From Streptomyces sp. A1136 (GTDB lineage: Bacteria; Actinomycetota; Actinomycetes; Streptomycetales; Streptomycetaceae): a stretch of DNA of 64,000 nt. Positions 1-8,040 of this stretch are shown one piece after another. The stretch is taken from positions 1 through 64,000 of the forward strand of contig NZ_SSBJ01000004.1 of the NCBI RefSeq assembly GCF_004795055.1, given 5' to 3'. The notes under the pieces are model-generated. The model saw nothing but the letters and a program-made list of their open reading frames with translations. It made no database searches and was not told the origin of the DNA. The position numbers and the translations under genes were made by a program. Position 1 is the stretch's first letter. Each line of letters opens with the position of its first letter.

Positions 1-90
1 CGTCGTACGGCGACGTAACCAACCCTCCAGCACCGCCCGCTGGGCATCAGTGACCGACAACGGCGGAATCTTCGGACCCGGACGACTCAT
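1..90 (-). CDS. IS630-type transposase, N-terminal piece (runs off the window)
   Basis: The minus strand encodes an open reading frame starting at the ATG at 88-90 and leaving the window at base 1. Its first residues, MSRPGPKIPPLSVTDAQRA followed by a Leu/Arg-rich helix, look like the N-terminal helix-turn-helix of IS630-family transposases common in Streptomyces. Only 30 codons are visible, so the catalytic DDE domain cannot be checked and neither the terminal repeat nor the TA target can be placed. The family call rests on recalled N-terminal similarity only. Confidence 0.6.
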   Translation of the reverse strand, partial: MSRPGPKIPPLSVTDAQRAVLEGWLRRRTT

Positions 91-275
91 GCTCGACTAA
101 CGACGAATCTCTGACTCAGGTCACTAGATGCGGGGGGCGGGGGACTCCCAACTGACCGATCGCGCGACGCGGAGCGCCCGGAATCGTGACCGCCGCCACC
201 GAGCGCGAGGACTGCCGGACGAACCGACCTCATTCGAACAGGCGAGGCCAGATCAGATCAGACCGGACCGGATAG

Positions 276-1316
276 TCACTTCTTCGGCCGCGCCCAGTCA
301 CCGACAATGCCGTAAGCCCTTTTGTGGCCGCCGTTGTTGGCCAGGAACTCCCGGAACACCTGTGCCGAGCGCGGGTTCTGGCTGCACTGCCACACGCCGT
401 GCGGGCAGTAGTCGGTGATGCTGTGGTAGAGCGGCTTGTGCTCGGCGATCCATGCCAGCATGTCGTGCATGTATTCGGGGTTGTCGCCGTTGCGGAACAG
501 CCCCCATTCGGGGTACGAGATCGGCTTGTCGTGCGCCTGGGCGAAGTCGACCTGCTGCTTGAGGCCGTAAGGCTGGTTGACCTGCTCGTCGAATGAATCG
601 CCGGGCGGCTGGTCGTAGGTGTCCATGCCGATGATGTCGACCACGTCATCCCCGGGGTAGCACTTGGTCCAAGGGACCGCGTCGCTACCGCGGTTGGGGG
701 CGAAGTCGAAGCGGAACTGCTGGCCTTCCACCGAGCGCATCGCCGTCACGATGCGCCGCCAGTACCTCTTCCAGTTCTCGGGGTCGGGCCGGCATCGGTG
801 CGTGTAGTTGAAACCGTTCATCTCCCAGCCGAGCACGATCACCGTGTCCGGCACCCCGAGGCCTACCAGGCGCTCGGCGAGCCGCCGGAAGTGGTGGTCG
901 TACTTGCCCTGCGCACCGGAACGGAGCAGCGCGGCGACTTGACCGTCGGGGACGCCGGCCTCGTTGCGCTCCAGCATGGGCACGTTCAGGACGAAGAGTC
1001 GATCGGGTCGCGCGTTGCGCCACCGTGCCCAACTGGGCAGGGAGTCGGGCGCGCCCTCGATGTTCATCCAGGTGTCGCCGGGCAGGTAGGTGTGCCCGGC
1101 GCGCAGTTCGGTGCCTCCGAGCCAGCGGGAGAGCTCCCGCATCCTGTCGACACCGGCCTGGTCGTATTGGAGGTAGGCGCCCACCGCTACTTCGCTCTCG
1201 GTGTCCTCACCCGGACCGTCTTGCGGAGTCGTGGCGAGGGCGCCGCCTGTCAGGAGCATGGCGACCGCGACCATGCTCGCGCAGGCGCCCGCCAGCCAAC
1301 GGCCTCGATGGGACAT
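276..1316 (-). CDS. Secreted glycoside hydrolase, GH26-like (beta-mannanase type)
   Basis: A 346-residue exported protein with a signal peptide over about residues 1-28 (basic MSHRGR, hydrophobic core, ALA cleavage site). The rest is a TIM-barrel hydrolase. The segment GWEMNG puts a candidate acid/base Glu at 165 and SYPEWG a candidate nucleophile Glu at 270, the arrangement of GH26 mannanases and related endo-glycanases. The ATG has a GGGGAGG ribosome binding site 4 bases upstream. No carbohydrate-binding module is attached. The substrate is not certain: GH26 includes beta-mannanases and beta-1,3-xylanases, and distant secreted relatives are poorly characterised. It is transcribed toward the transposase fragment and divergently from the VOC gene. 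Confidence 0.75.
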   Translation of the reverse strand: MSHRGRWLAGACASMVAVAMLLTGGALATTPQDGPGEDTESEVAVGAYLQYDQAGVDRMRELSRWLGGTELRAGHTYLPGDTWMNIEGAPDSLPSWARWRNARPDRLFVLNVPMLERNEAGVPDGQVAALLRSGAQGKYDHHFRRLAERLVGLGVPDTVIVLGWEMNGFNYTHRCRPDPENWKRYWRRIVTAMRSVEGQQFRFDFAPNRGSDAVPWTKCYPGDDVVDIIGMDTYDQPPGDSFDEQVNQPYGLKQQVDFAQAHDKPISYPEWGLFRNGDNPEYMHDMLAWIAEHKPLYHSITDYCPHGVWQCSQNPRSAQVFREFLANNGGHKRAYGIVGDWARPKK

Positions 1317-1630
1317 GGCGCCTCCCCAAGCTTCGCTGGTGGATGATTCTTGCAGTGACGTTAGTCATGGCATCCGAGTAGTGGGCTGTCCGAGACCCCG
1401 ATGCTGGGCCATTCGGGGCGGCCGGCACCCTCTAAGTGGCCCGAACGGGTGAATGCCGTGGTCCCCTCCGCGTGTCAGTGGCCGACAGTGCGCCGGCGCC
1501 GGCACCTGGGCCAGGAGTGCGCGGGAAACCGATTCGCCACAGTCGATGGCGACCGGTGGCCGACGTGGCGTAGTAATGCGGGGGAGACGTAGAGACGTAG
1601 GGACACCTTTGTCGTGACTTGGAGTCGTCC
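1317..1630. other. Intergenic region, divergent promoters
   Basis: This 314-base gap separates the GH26-like gene from the VOC gene, which point away from each other, so it must hold both promoters. A short direct repeat, GAGACGTA twice in tandem, lies about 35 bases before the VOC start. No convincing open reading frame, RNA gene or sigma-factor box was seen. Confidence 0.4.
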
Positions 1631-1978
1631 ATGGCCGTTCGTCGTGTCGTACCCAACATTCGGTCCGAAGCCGCGCGGGAGAGCCGGGAGTTCTACGGTC
1701 TGCTGGGCTTCGAGGAGGTCATGAACCACGGTTGGATCATGACCCTCGCCTCCCCGTCGAGTCCGGCAGCGCAGATCAGCGTCATGTCCGGTGACAAGAC
1801 CGCGCCCGTCGCCCCCGACATGAGCATCGAGGTGGACGACGTGGACGCGGCCTACGCGGTCATGAGGGAGAGCGGTGCGGACATCGTTCATCCCTTGCAG
1901 GACGAGGAGTGGGGCGTGCGGAGGTTCTTCGTCCGCGACCCGAGCGGGCGGGTGGTGAACGTGCTCGGCCACCGCTGA
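1631..1978 (+). CDS. VOC family protein (glyoxalase/bleomycin-resistance fold)
   Basis: A 115-residue single-domain protein of the vicinal-oxygen-chelate superfamily. It opens with a beta strand, VRRVVPNIRSE, has the helix ESREFYGLLGF, and ends with the family signature FFVRDPSGRVVNVLGH, whose strand usually carries a metal or ligand contact. The ATG at 1631 is chosen over an in-frame TTG at 1619 because GGAG lies 6 bases before it. Such small VOC proteins can be dioxygenases, isomerases or drug-binding proteins; nothing in the sequence fixes the substrate. It is not in an operon. Confidence 0.8.
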   Translation: MAVRRVVPNIRSEAARESREFYGLLGFEEVMNHGWIMTLASPSSPAAQISVMSGDKTAPVAPDMSIEVDDVDAAYAVMRESGADIVHPLQDEEWGVRRFFVRDPSGRVVNVLGHR

Positions 1979-2042
1979 CGGCCTCTCCCGCCCCCGAACC
2001 CGTCGCGCGCGCCCCCCGCCGGTCGGCGGCCGGCCGGGATGG

Positions 2043-2663
2043 TCAGCCGCCGTGCGCGGGAACCACGTCCCCCTCCACCAGTGCGCCGGCTTGCCGGCGG
2101 GCCTCTTCGAGCCACCCCCTGCGCGTCGCGTCGTCCGCGTCGCCGATCGTACGGAAGACGACCCGGCGCACATCGGCCATTCCCACGTAGGGCAACACGC
2201 AGGCCGACCAGATGCTCCGCAACGGGTCACCGAACTCGCTCTCCTCCCGCTCCGCGGGAGTGTCGGAGGTGTTCAGGACGAGGGCCCTGCCCGCCTTCAG
2301 CAGCCCCACGGGCTCGCCCTCGGCCGTACCCAGTTTGTACGCGACGCCGGGCGCGAGCACACGTTGCACCCAGCCGACGAGGACGGCGGGCGGCATGCCC
2401 CACCAGTTCGGGTGGACGAACACCATGGCGTCGAGCGTCGCCGCCTCCTCCTGGTGCAGTGCCACCTGCGGGTCGGGGATTTCGGACGCCGACTCGACCG
2501 TCCCCGTCTCCGCGGCCGAGAGTTGCGGTGCGAATCCCTCGGCATACAGGTCGTGCGCCGCTACTCGGCATCCACGCCCACGCAGTTCGTCCACGACCGC
2601 CTCGAACACGGCGTGGTTGAAACTCCCCGGCCGCGGATGTGCGAGATATACCCCTACGCGCAT
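2043..2663 (-). CDS. NAD(P)H oxidoreductase, flavodoxin-fold (MdaB/KefF type)
   Basis: A 206-residue flavodoxin-like quinone reductase. Residues MRVGVYLAHPRPGSFNHAVF form the first strand and FMN-phosphate loop (HPRPGSFN), and VFVHPNWWGMPPAVLVGWV is the conserved central motif of the family (PxWWGxPA). The ATG at 2663 has GGGGGA 6 bases upstream. These enzymes usually carry out two-electron reduction of quinones with FAD or FMN. The gene stands alone; the stretch before its start holds a broken gpsA piece on the other strand. Confidence 0.8.
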   Translation of the reverse strand: MRVGVYLAHPRPGSFNHAVFEAVVDELRGRGCRVAAHDLYAEGFAPQLSAAETGTVESASEIPDPQVALHQEEAATLDAMVFVHPNWWGMPPAVLVGWVQRVLAPGVAYKLGTAEGEPVGLLKAGRALVLNTSDTPAEREESEFGDPLRSIWSACVLPYVGMADVRRVVFRTIGDADDATRRGWLEEARRQAGALVEGDVVPAHGG

Positions 2664-2753
2664 GATGCGTCCCCCATCGACATGAGCCGGACTCGGCTGA
2701 TCCACCGCCGGCTGCCCGTCCAGTATCCGCGAGCGGGGCGAGCGCCCAGGGGG

Positions 2754-2969
2754 GTGTCCATTCCCGCGCGGTCCCCACGTGTGAACCTCGGCGCCCGGGC
2801 CCGGCACATCGGACCCGACGCCGTGATCGTGTCGCTGATGAAGGGCATCGAGAGCGGCACCGGCCTGCGGGAGGCCGCTCGGGCGGCGGTGGCCATGGGC
2901 GCTCATCCGGTCACCCTCGCGGGGCCCGCCGGCTCGCTGTCGCAGCGGGCCGCCAAGCCCGAGCACTGA
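2754..2969 (+). pseudogene. gpsA: Internally deleted remnant of gpsA (glycerol-3-phosphate dehydrogenase [NAD(P)+])
   Basis: About 72 codons read as two separate parts of GpsA joined in frame. The first, IPARSPRVNL then PDAVIVSLMKGIES, matches the stretch of GpsA with the SLMKGIE motif that lies between the NAD fold and the catalytic domain. It is followed directly by REAARAAVAMGAHPVTLAGP, which matches the late catalytic-domain stretch (in intact GpsA: LALGADPLTFAGLAGLGD). Roughly 90-100 residues between them, including the catalytic Lys region, are missing, as are the N-terminal GxGxxG fold and the C-terminus. No ribosome binding site or plausible start precedes it. It cannot encode an active enzyme. 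Family matching is from memory of conserved motifs. Confidence 0.65.
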
Positions 2970-3125
2970 ACCGCGCGGAGAGCGCGGGGCCGGCGGGCCC
3001 TTCACATCCTCGGGCCCCGCCACCCCGACCCGAACCGGTTGCCGATCGCCAACTCGGCCTCCCTGCCCGGAGATCTGCCGTACGGTCGTGCCGTGCTGCC
3101 CGCCGTGTCCGCATGAGGAGGATCC

Positions 3126-3662
3126 GTGTCATCGTCGTGTGACCCCCAGTACGCCCCCGCCGGTGACGTGGGTGCGGCGCTCATGGTGATCGACTCCCGC
3201 CTCAAAGCCGTCTACGACGGCAGGTCCGGGACCGATCCCGAACAGCGGCGCCTGATGGATCAGTTCGCCGCTTCCCTTGACCCCGAGGGCGTCCGCGACC
3301 TGGTGGACGGCGCGTGCACGCTCGTCTACATGTTCACGACGTGGCTGCGGAAGGCGTACGAGGCTCACGACAAAGACGCCATCGAATACGTGGTCCCCCA
3401 CCTCGTGGCCACGATGCGCACGATGCCCAGGAGTGTGCGCCCCGAGGCCATCCCGACCATGGCCGGCATGGTCATCGCGGCAGCCACGGACCTGAGCCCC
3501 AGTCTGTGGCGCAAGCAGTACGGGGAGTGGACCAAGGACGAGATGAACCCCTTGGAGGCCACCGCCCTTCTCCTCGCGGAGCACATCAACCGGCTCACCG
3601 GAGACCGCGATTACGCCACCCGCCTGATCGCAAACGCCCTGTCCGGCGCCGGCCAGGAGTGA
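3126..3662 (+). CDS. Conserved hypothetical protein, all-helical
   Basis: A 178-residue soluble protein with no signal peptide or membrane segment. It begins at GTG 3126, preceded by GAGGAGGA, a strong ribosome binding site 4-5 bases upstream. The composition and heptad-like spacing suggest an all-helical fold; a recognisable stretch is LVDGACTLVYMFTTWLRKAY, and the C-terminus ends in a Leu/Ala-rich helix. I do not recognise a named domain and assign no function. It is followed by the convergent SnoaL-like gene and is probably monocistronic. Confidence 0.7.
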   Translation: MSSSCDPQYAPAGDVGAALMVIDSRLKAVYDGRSGTDPEQRRLMDQFAASLDPEGVRDLVDGACTLVYMFTTWLRKAYEAHDKDAIEYVVPHLVATMRTMPRSVRPEAIPTMAGMVIAAATDLSPSLWRKQYGEWTKDEMNPLEATALLLAEHINRLTGDRDYATRLIANALSGAGQE

Positions 3663-3752
3663 CCCGCGGCGCCGTCGGGAGACCACGGGCGCACGCCGTC
3701 GCGCCGATGCGCGCACCCTCGCCGAACCCGGCGTGTGGGGCAGCCCTTCGGG

Positions 3753-4241
3753 TCAGTGCACCTCGGCCGCGCCGGCCGGGGTCAGGTCGTCCGGAAGCTG
3801 CGGAGGGGTGCCCTGGGTCCAGACCACCCGAAGTGCGGAGGCGGAGATCCGCCAGCCGTCGGCGGTCCTGACCAGTTCGGTCTCGGTGTGACCGGCGGAG
3901 ACGAAGACGTTGCCGGGGTCGTCGGCCAGGACGTGGGTGCTCAGCTGGGCGCCGCGGACGGTCGCCCGGCCGTCATCGATCTCGATGACGTTGTTGCCGC
4001 CCAGGTGGACGGTCCGCTCGAACAGCGCCATCCCTCGCTGAACGTGGGCCGACAAGGCGGCCCGGCCATGGACGACGCCGATGGGCATGTCGGCGGTTAC
4101 GTTCTCGGTGTGGAAATCCCGGGCCCACGCTTCGTCGAAGACCCCGTCGTCCAGGGAGCGTAGGTAGCGGTCCATCAGGTCGGTGATCTCCGCGCGGTCG
4201 GTCAGGGCCCGCAGTTGTCGCTGCATTTCGGTGGTGTCCAT
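3753..4241 (-). CDS. SnoaL-like / NTF2-fold protein
   Basis: A 162-residue protein with the NTF2-like fold used by SnoaL-type cyclases, ketosteroid isomerases and many small hydrolases. The N-terminal helix LRALTDRAEITDLMDRYLRS is the classic opening of SnoaL_4-type domains. The later strands include a GGNNVIEIDDGRATVRG turn and the strand ending RTADGWRISASALRVVW, which is also typical. ATG 4241 is preceded on the minus strand by AGGAGG 8 bases upstream. No catalytic assignment is possible, since NTF2-fold proteins vary in their active-site residues. Confidence 0.75.
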   Translation of the reverse strand: MDTTEMQRQLRALTDRAEITDLMDRYLRSLDDGVFDEAWARDFHTENVTADMPIGVVHGRAALSAHVQRGMALFERTVHLGGNNVIEIDDGRATVRGAQLSTHVLADDPGNVFVSAGHTETELVRTADGWRISASALRVVWTQGTPPQLPDDLTPAGAAEVH

Positions 4242-4451
4242 GACGAAAGCCTCCTACCTCAAGCGGACTTGAGGTCAAGGCCTGCCGCCGTCATCGGCGC
4301 TGGCCTCCCGGGCCCTCCTCCGGGTGGGCGTCCGAGGCCGGTGTGCGCAGCCGCTCCAGTGCGCTCTCTCCTTCGACATGTCGGGATTAATCCGCATGTG
4401 ACGGGAACTTCGGGGCAGCGGGAGGGGCGGGCGATCGGGAGGAGGTCGGCA

Positions 4452-5135
4452 GTGGGGCAAGAGGCTCAGTACGACGAAGGTCAGGCCGCCGCGCGGCTGC
4501 GGGTGCCGAGGGCGGCCTTACGGTGGGCGGTCCACATCGGGGCGGTGCCGGCGGCGGACGTGGGGCCCATGATCTGGTCGCGGGCGGCGGTGGAGTCCAT
4601 GGACCCCGAAGCGATCGGCAGCCGGCTGCCATACGCCTTGTCAGGGGCGGAGACCGCCGACCGGCTGGCCGAGGCCCTGGGGACACCGAACCCGCCCGGT
4701 GGACCGGCCAGGGTGAGTGTGGCTTGCGTGCGGGAGATGGCGGCGGCCGGGTTCCTGACCGATCTCTCCGACGACCCGGACCGGCCGCTGCTGCACCCCG
4801 ATCAGGTGATGGGCTTGGCCCGACGCCCCGACCTGGACCGCCTGACAACCGAAGCCACCCCACTGGGACCGGACCAGTGCGCCGCCCGCCTCCGGGTCCG
4901 CCGAACGGACTTCGACCACCTGGTACGGCTCGGCTGGATCACCTGCGCACTGGAGGTGAGGGTGAAGTTCGGCGCGGCCAGAGGCGGCACCGTACGGATT
5001 CGGCTCTACCGGCGGGCGGACGTCGACCGGATTCCGGCCGAACACCCGGAGGTGGACTGGGTCGCCGTACGGGCCCTCCCCAAAGGCCGGCGTTCCCCGC
5101 TCGCCGAACTGGCTCCCGGCAGGCGGCCCGGATGA
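4452..5135 (+). CDS. Hypothetical protein with repeated helix-turn-helix-like modules
   Basis: A 227-residue soluble protein. GTG 4452 is preferred because GGGAGGAGG ends 5 bases upstream; an earlier in-frame start at 4215 would run into the divergent SnoaL-like gene. The protein seems built of repeated modules of about 60-70 residues that begin with an AARLRV-type helix and end with an LxxxGWI or MAAAGFLTD turn: QAAARLRVPRAALRWAVHIG, then SVACVREMAAAGFLTDLS, then QCAARLRVRRTDFDHLVRLG. This resembles tandem MerR- or excisionase-like winged helices, but no family could be named. The C-terminus is basic and proline-rich. DNA binding is an inference. Confidence 0.6.
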   Translation: MGQEAQYDEGQAAARLRVPRAALRWAVHIGAVPAADVGPMIWSRAAVESMDPEAIGSRLPYALSGAETADRLAEALGTPNPPGGPARVSVACVREMAAAGFLTDLSDDPDRPLLHPDQVMGLARRPDLDRLTTEATPLGPDQCAARLRVRRTDFDHLVRLGWITCALEVRVKFGAARGGTVRIRLYRRADVDRIPAEHPEVDWVAVRALPKGRRSPLAELAPGRRPG

Positions 5136-5186
5136 CCATCGCCGTCGGGCCTGCGAGCCCGCGGTGCGGCCGTGGGAACGGCCGTG

Positions 5187-5936
5187 TCAGAGCGTGGTAC
5201 GGCTGCGCAGGCGCCCACGGGCCGCCCGGCCGGACAGGCGCCGCCGCTCGCGCTCCGCCCAGCGACGGACGCGTTCGGGGTCGAGGGGGACGCCGTGGCC
5301 GACGTGGAGTTTCGTGGGGTTCAGGGCGAGCATGGCGCGCAGGCTGGCCAGGTTGCCCAGGGGGTCGTCGTGGAAGGGCGGGTTGGCGGGTCTGCCTGGG
5401 ATGAGGCCCATGAACGAGTTGGCCACGAGGTCGCCCGCGACGAGGTCCCCCTCGTCGGTGAGGACGGAGACGGAACCCGCCGTGTGGCCGGGGGTGGGCA
5501 CGATGCGCGCCGCGAGCCCGAAGTCGGCCAGGTCGGTGTCACCGCTGATCAGGATCTCGGGCTCGAAGGGATCGGCGGAGGCGTGCAGCCTCCTGTTCCG
5601 GTTCATCACGCGGCCCATGGGACCGGTGGGCAGGTAGGGCATGCGCGGCTTGCCGGTACGGAAGGGTTCGAGATCGGCGACGTGGCCGGCGACCGGCGCG
5701 CCGGTGAGGCGACGCAGTTCCGCGGCCGAGCCGAAGTGGTCGATGTGCCCGTGGGTGATGACGATCAGGGCCAGGTCGGAGGGGTCCACGCCGTGGCCGG
5801 CGATCCGATCGTGGATCGACTGCCCACTGCCGGGTGTTCCGGCGTCGACGAGGACGGGGCGCCGGCCGAGCAGCAGGTAGGCGTTGACGGCGTGCTTTCC
5901 GAGCACCGGTATCGGAACGATCTTCGTGCGGGACAC
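5187..5936 (-). CDS. MBL-fold metallo-hydrolase
   Basis: A 249-residue metallo-beta-lactamase-fold enzyme. The metal-binding motif HxHxDH appears as THGHIDHFGS, followed by PTPGHTAGSVSVL (third His), GDLVANSFMG (bridging Asp) and HVGHGVPL (last His), so both zinc sites look intact. GTG 5936 is chosen because AAAGG lies 6 bases upstream; an upstream in-frame GTG would add a His/Arg-rich tail without a ribosome binding site. Family members include glyoxalase II, lactonases and thioesterases; the substrate is unknown. It is followed on the same strand by nothing and preceded by the GlxA-type regulator gene, 120 bases away. Confidence 0.85.
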   Translation of the reverse strand: MSRTKIVPIPVLGKHAVNAYLLLGRRPVLVDAGTPGSGQSIHDRIAGHGVDPSDLALIVITHGHIDHFGSAAELRRLTGAPVAGHVADLEPFRTGKPRMPYLPTGPMGRVMNRNRRLHASADPFEPEILISGDTDLADFGLAARIVPTPGHTAGSVSVLTDEGDLVAGDLVANSFMGLIPGRPANPPFHDDPLGNLASLRAMLALNPTKLHVGHGVPLDPERVRRWAERERRRLSGRAARGRLRSRTTL

Positions 5937-6056
5937 GGGGGGCCTTTCGTGTACGAGCCGGGCATGGGCATGGGCATGCCTCGGTGTCCCCACCGGTCGG
6001 TGGGGTGCGCGGGTGAGGGGGAAACGGGCGAAGGGGGGAAGCGGGCGAAAGGGGCG

Positions 6057-7049
6057 TCAGCGGAAGCGGCGGCGATATGCCGCCGGAGTGGTTCCCATGT
6101 GGCGCTGGAACACCCGGTGGAGGGTGTGCGGGGAGCCTAGTCCGCTCGCGGCGGCGATCTGGGGCAGCGCGGTGTCGCTCTCTTCGAGGAGCCGGCGGGC
6201 CGTCTCCAGTCGAGCGGACTCGACGTAGGCACCGGGCGTGGTGCCGGTGCGCTGGGTGAAGAGCCGGGAGAAATGGCGTGTGCTGAGACCGGCGCGGCGG
6301 GCGAGCGCCTCGGCGGAAAGGTCCGCGTCGGGGTGCTCGGTGATCCATTGCCGCAACTCGCCGATCCGGTCGCAGGTGGCACCCGGGGCGGACTCCTGGA
6401 CGGAGAGCGGCACACTGAACTGGCTCTGCCCACCGGATCGTTTGACGTACATCACCATCATGCGGGCGGTGGCGAGCGCGAGGGCGCGGCCGTGGTCCTC
6501 GGCGACCATGGCCAGCGCCATGTCCATCCCCGAGGTGATGCCGGCGCTGGTCCACAGCGAACCGGAGCGGACGAAGATCGAATCGTGGTCCACGTCGATC
6601 TCGGGGTGGGCGGCGGCCAGTTGTGCGGTCGTGAGCCAGTGCGTCGTCGCGGACCGGCCGTCCAACAGGCCGGCCGCGGCCAGGAGATGGGCGCCTGCGC
6701 ACACCGATCCGGTGCGGCCCGCTCGGGGCACCGCCGTGCGCAGCCAGTCCGTGATGGCGGGATCGACGACTGCCCGGGTCCCACCTCCCTTCGCGTGGGT
6801 GACCGCACCGGACACCAACAGGGTGTCCACCCGGCCCGTGACCTCGTCCAGCCGCAGGTCGGCAAGGAGCCGGACACCGCTGGAAGTGGTCACGGCGCCG
6901 CCGTCCTCCGTCGCGATCTCAACGGCGTAACGGGGGTGTTCGTCGCCGGCGACGCGGGACGCGACCGAGAAGACCTCGGCGGGTCCTGTGACGTCCAGGA
7001 GTTCCACGCCGGGGAAGGCGACGATGACGACGCGCTGAGGTGCGGGCAT
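6057..7049 (-). CDS. GlxA family transcriptional regulator (DJ-1/PfpI + AraC HTH)
   Basis: A 330-residue regulator. Residues about 8-170 form a DJ-1/PfpI-like amidotransferase fold, starting RVVIVAFPGVELLDVTGPAE and containing the elbow GSVCAGAHLLAAAGLLDGR, whose Cys is in the nucleophile position. Residues about 230-330 are an AraC-type double helix-turn-helix, with LARRAGLSTRHFSRLFTQ and the closing GTTPAAYRRRF. ATG 7049 has GAGG 8 bases upstream. Such proteins activate genes in response to small amidated or amino compounds. Being just upstream of the MBL hydrolase on the same strand, it may control that gene. Confidence 0.85.
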   Translation of the reverse strand: MPAPQRVVIVAFPGVELLDVTGPAEVFSVASRVAGDEHPRYAVEIATEDGGAVTTSSGVRLLADLRLDEVTGRVDTLLVSGAVTHAKGGGTRAVVDPAITDWLRTAVPRAGRTGSVCAGAHLLAAAGLLDGRSATTHWLTTAQLAAAHPEIDVDHDSIFVRSGSLWTSAGITSGMDMALAMVAEDHGRALALATARMMVMYVKRSGGQSQFSVPLSVQESAPGATCDRIGELRQWITEHPDADLSAEALARRAGLSTRHFSRLFTQRTGTTPGAYVESARLETARRLLEESDTALPQIAAASGLGSPHTLHRVFQRHMGTTPAAYRRRFR

Positions 7050-7316
7050 GCGTCGATCCTCGCCTCCGGGCAGCCGTGTCCGCAATGACGAGGTAGTCGC
7101 AGATCCGGCCATCGCTGCTGTGCTGTGGCCCCGTCCCCGGGGCGGGCTCGCCCCGACTCCGCCGGGGGCCGGTGGCCATACCGGGTCACGGTGCGCGGTT
7201 GCCGGTGTCTGCTCCGTTCGTACCAGAGCGGTGGCGGTTCACCTGCCGATGGCCGACGGTGGCGAGGGCGCCGGTAGTTCGCCGGTGCTTCTTCCGCCTG
7301 GGCAAGGGAGCCGGTC

Positions 7317-7913
7317 ATGTCCGATCGTCATACGGTGCTGCGCAGCCTCCACGATGCGGGTCTCGCCGCCTGGTTCGGGGGATCCCTGATGGGCGCGGTG
7401 GGCCTGAACGGGGCCGCCCGTGACCAGGGCGGTACGTGGGCCGCTTCGGCCAGGATCGCCAGTGACGGCTGGGCGAAGTGGACGCCTGTCAACGCGGCCG
7501 CGATCGCCGCGCACCTTTTCGGTTCCGGCGGTCTGCTCGCCGTGAACGCGCCGCGCGTCGCCGCCCAGCAGGGAGTCGCCGCCTCCACGCTCGCCAAGAC
7601 GGTCCTGACCGGCGCCGCCCTCGCGGCGACCGCCTACAGCCGCGTCCTGGGCAAGAAGATCGAACTGGCCGGGTCCGCCGACCCGGGGGACGCCGAAAAG
7701 GCGGCCAAGCACCCCATCGACACGGACAAGGCGCAGCGGCACCTGGCGTGCCTGCAGTGGGCCGTACCCGCCCTCACCGGCGGCCTGGTGATCCTCAACG
7801 CCCTGCACGGCGAACAGCAGCGCCCCGCCGAGCAGCTCCACGGCGTGTGGCAGCGCGCCCGTACGCTCGCCCCGCACATGCCCACGGTCCCCGACTGGCA
7901 CCTCTCACACTGA
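7317..7913 (+). CDS. Conserved hypothetical protein with hydrophobic segments
   Basis: A 198-residue protein starting at ATG 7317 with GGGAG 6 bases before it. It contains several Gly/Ala-rich moderately hydrophobic stretches (AGLAAWFGGSLMGAVGLNGA, LTGAALAATAYSRVLGKKIE, WAVPALTGGLVILNALHGEQ), which suggest three or four membrane-associated helices, and a polar middle with ADPGDAEKAAKHPIDTDKAQ. The final segment RTLAPHMPTVPDWHLSH is polar. It belongs to a conserved actinobacterial family without a characterised member that I know of. It stands alone, divergent from the GlxA gene. Confidence 0.7.
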   Translation: MSDRHTVLRSLHDAGLAAWFGGSLMGAVGLNGAARDQGGTWAASARIASDGWAKWTPVNAAAIAAHLFGSGGLLAVNAPRVAAQQGVAASTLAKTVLTGAALAATAYSRVLGKKIELAGSADPGDAEKAAKHPIDTDKAQRHLACLQWAVPALTGGLVILNALHGEQQRPAEQLHGVWQRARTLAPHMPTVPDWHLSH

Positions 7914-8040
7914 CTTCCGTCCGCGAGGGGCCCCGGCCCCGGGTGTCGGCCAGGGCACTGTGGCTGCGATTGCCACCGACGTCGGACCCTTCGGCCCCGT
8001 CTCACGGGCCGGCCCGCTCCGGAGACGGCATAGTGACGGT

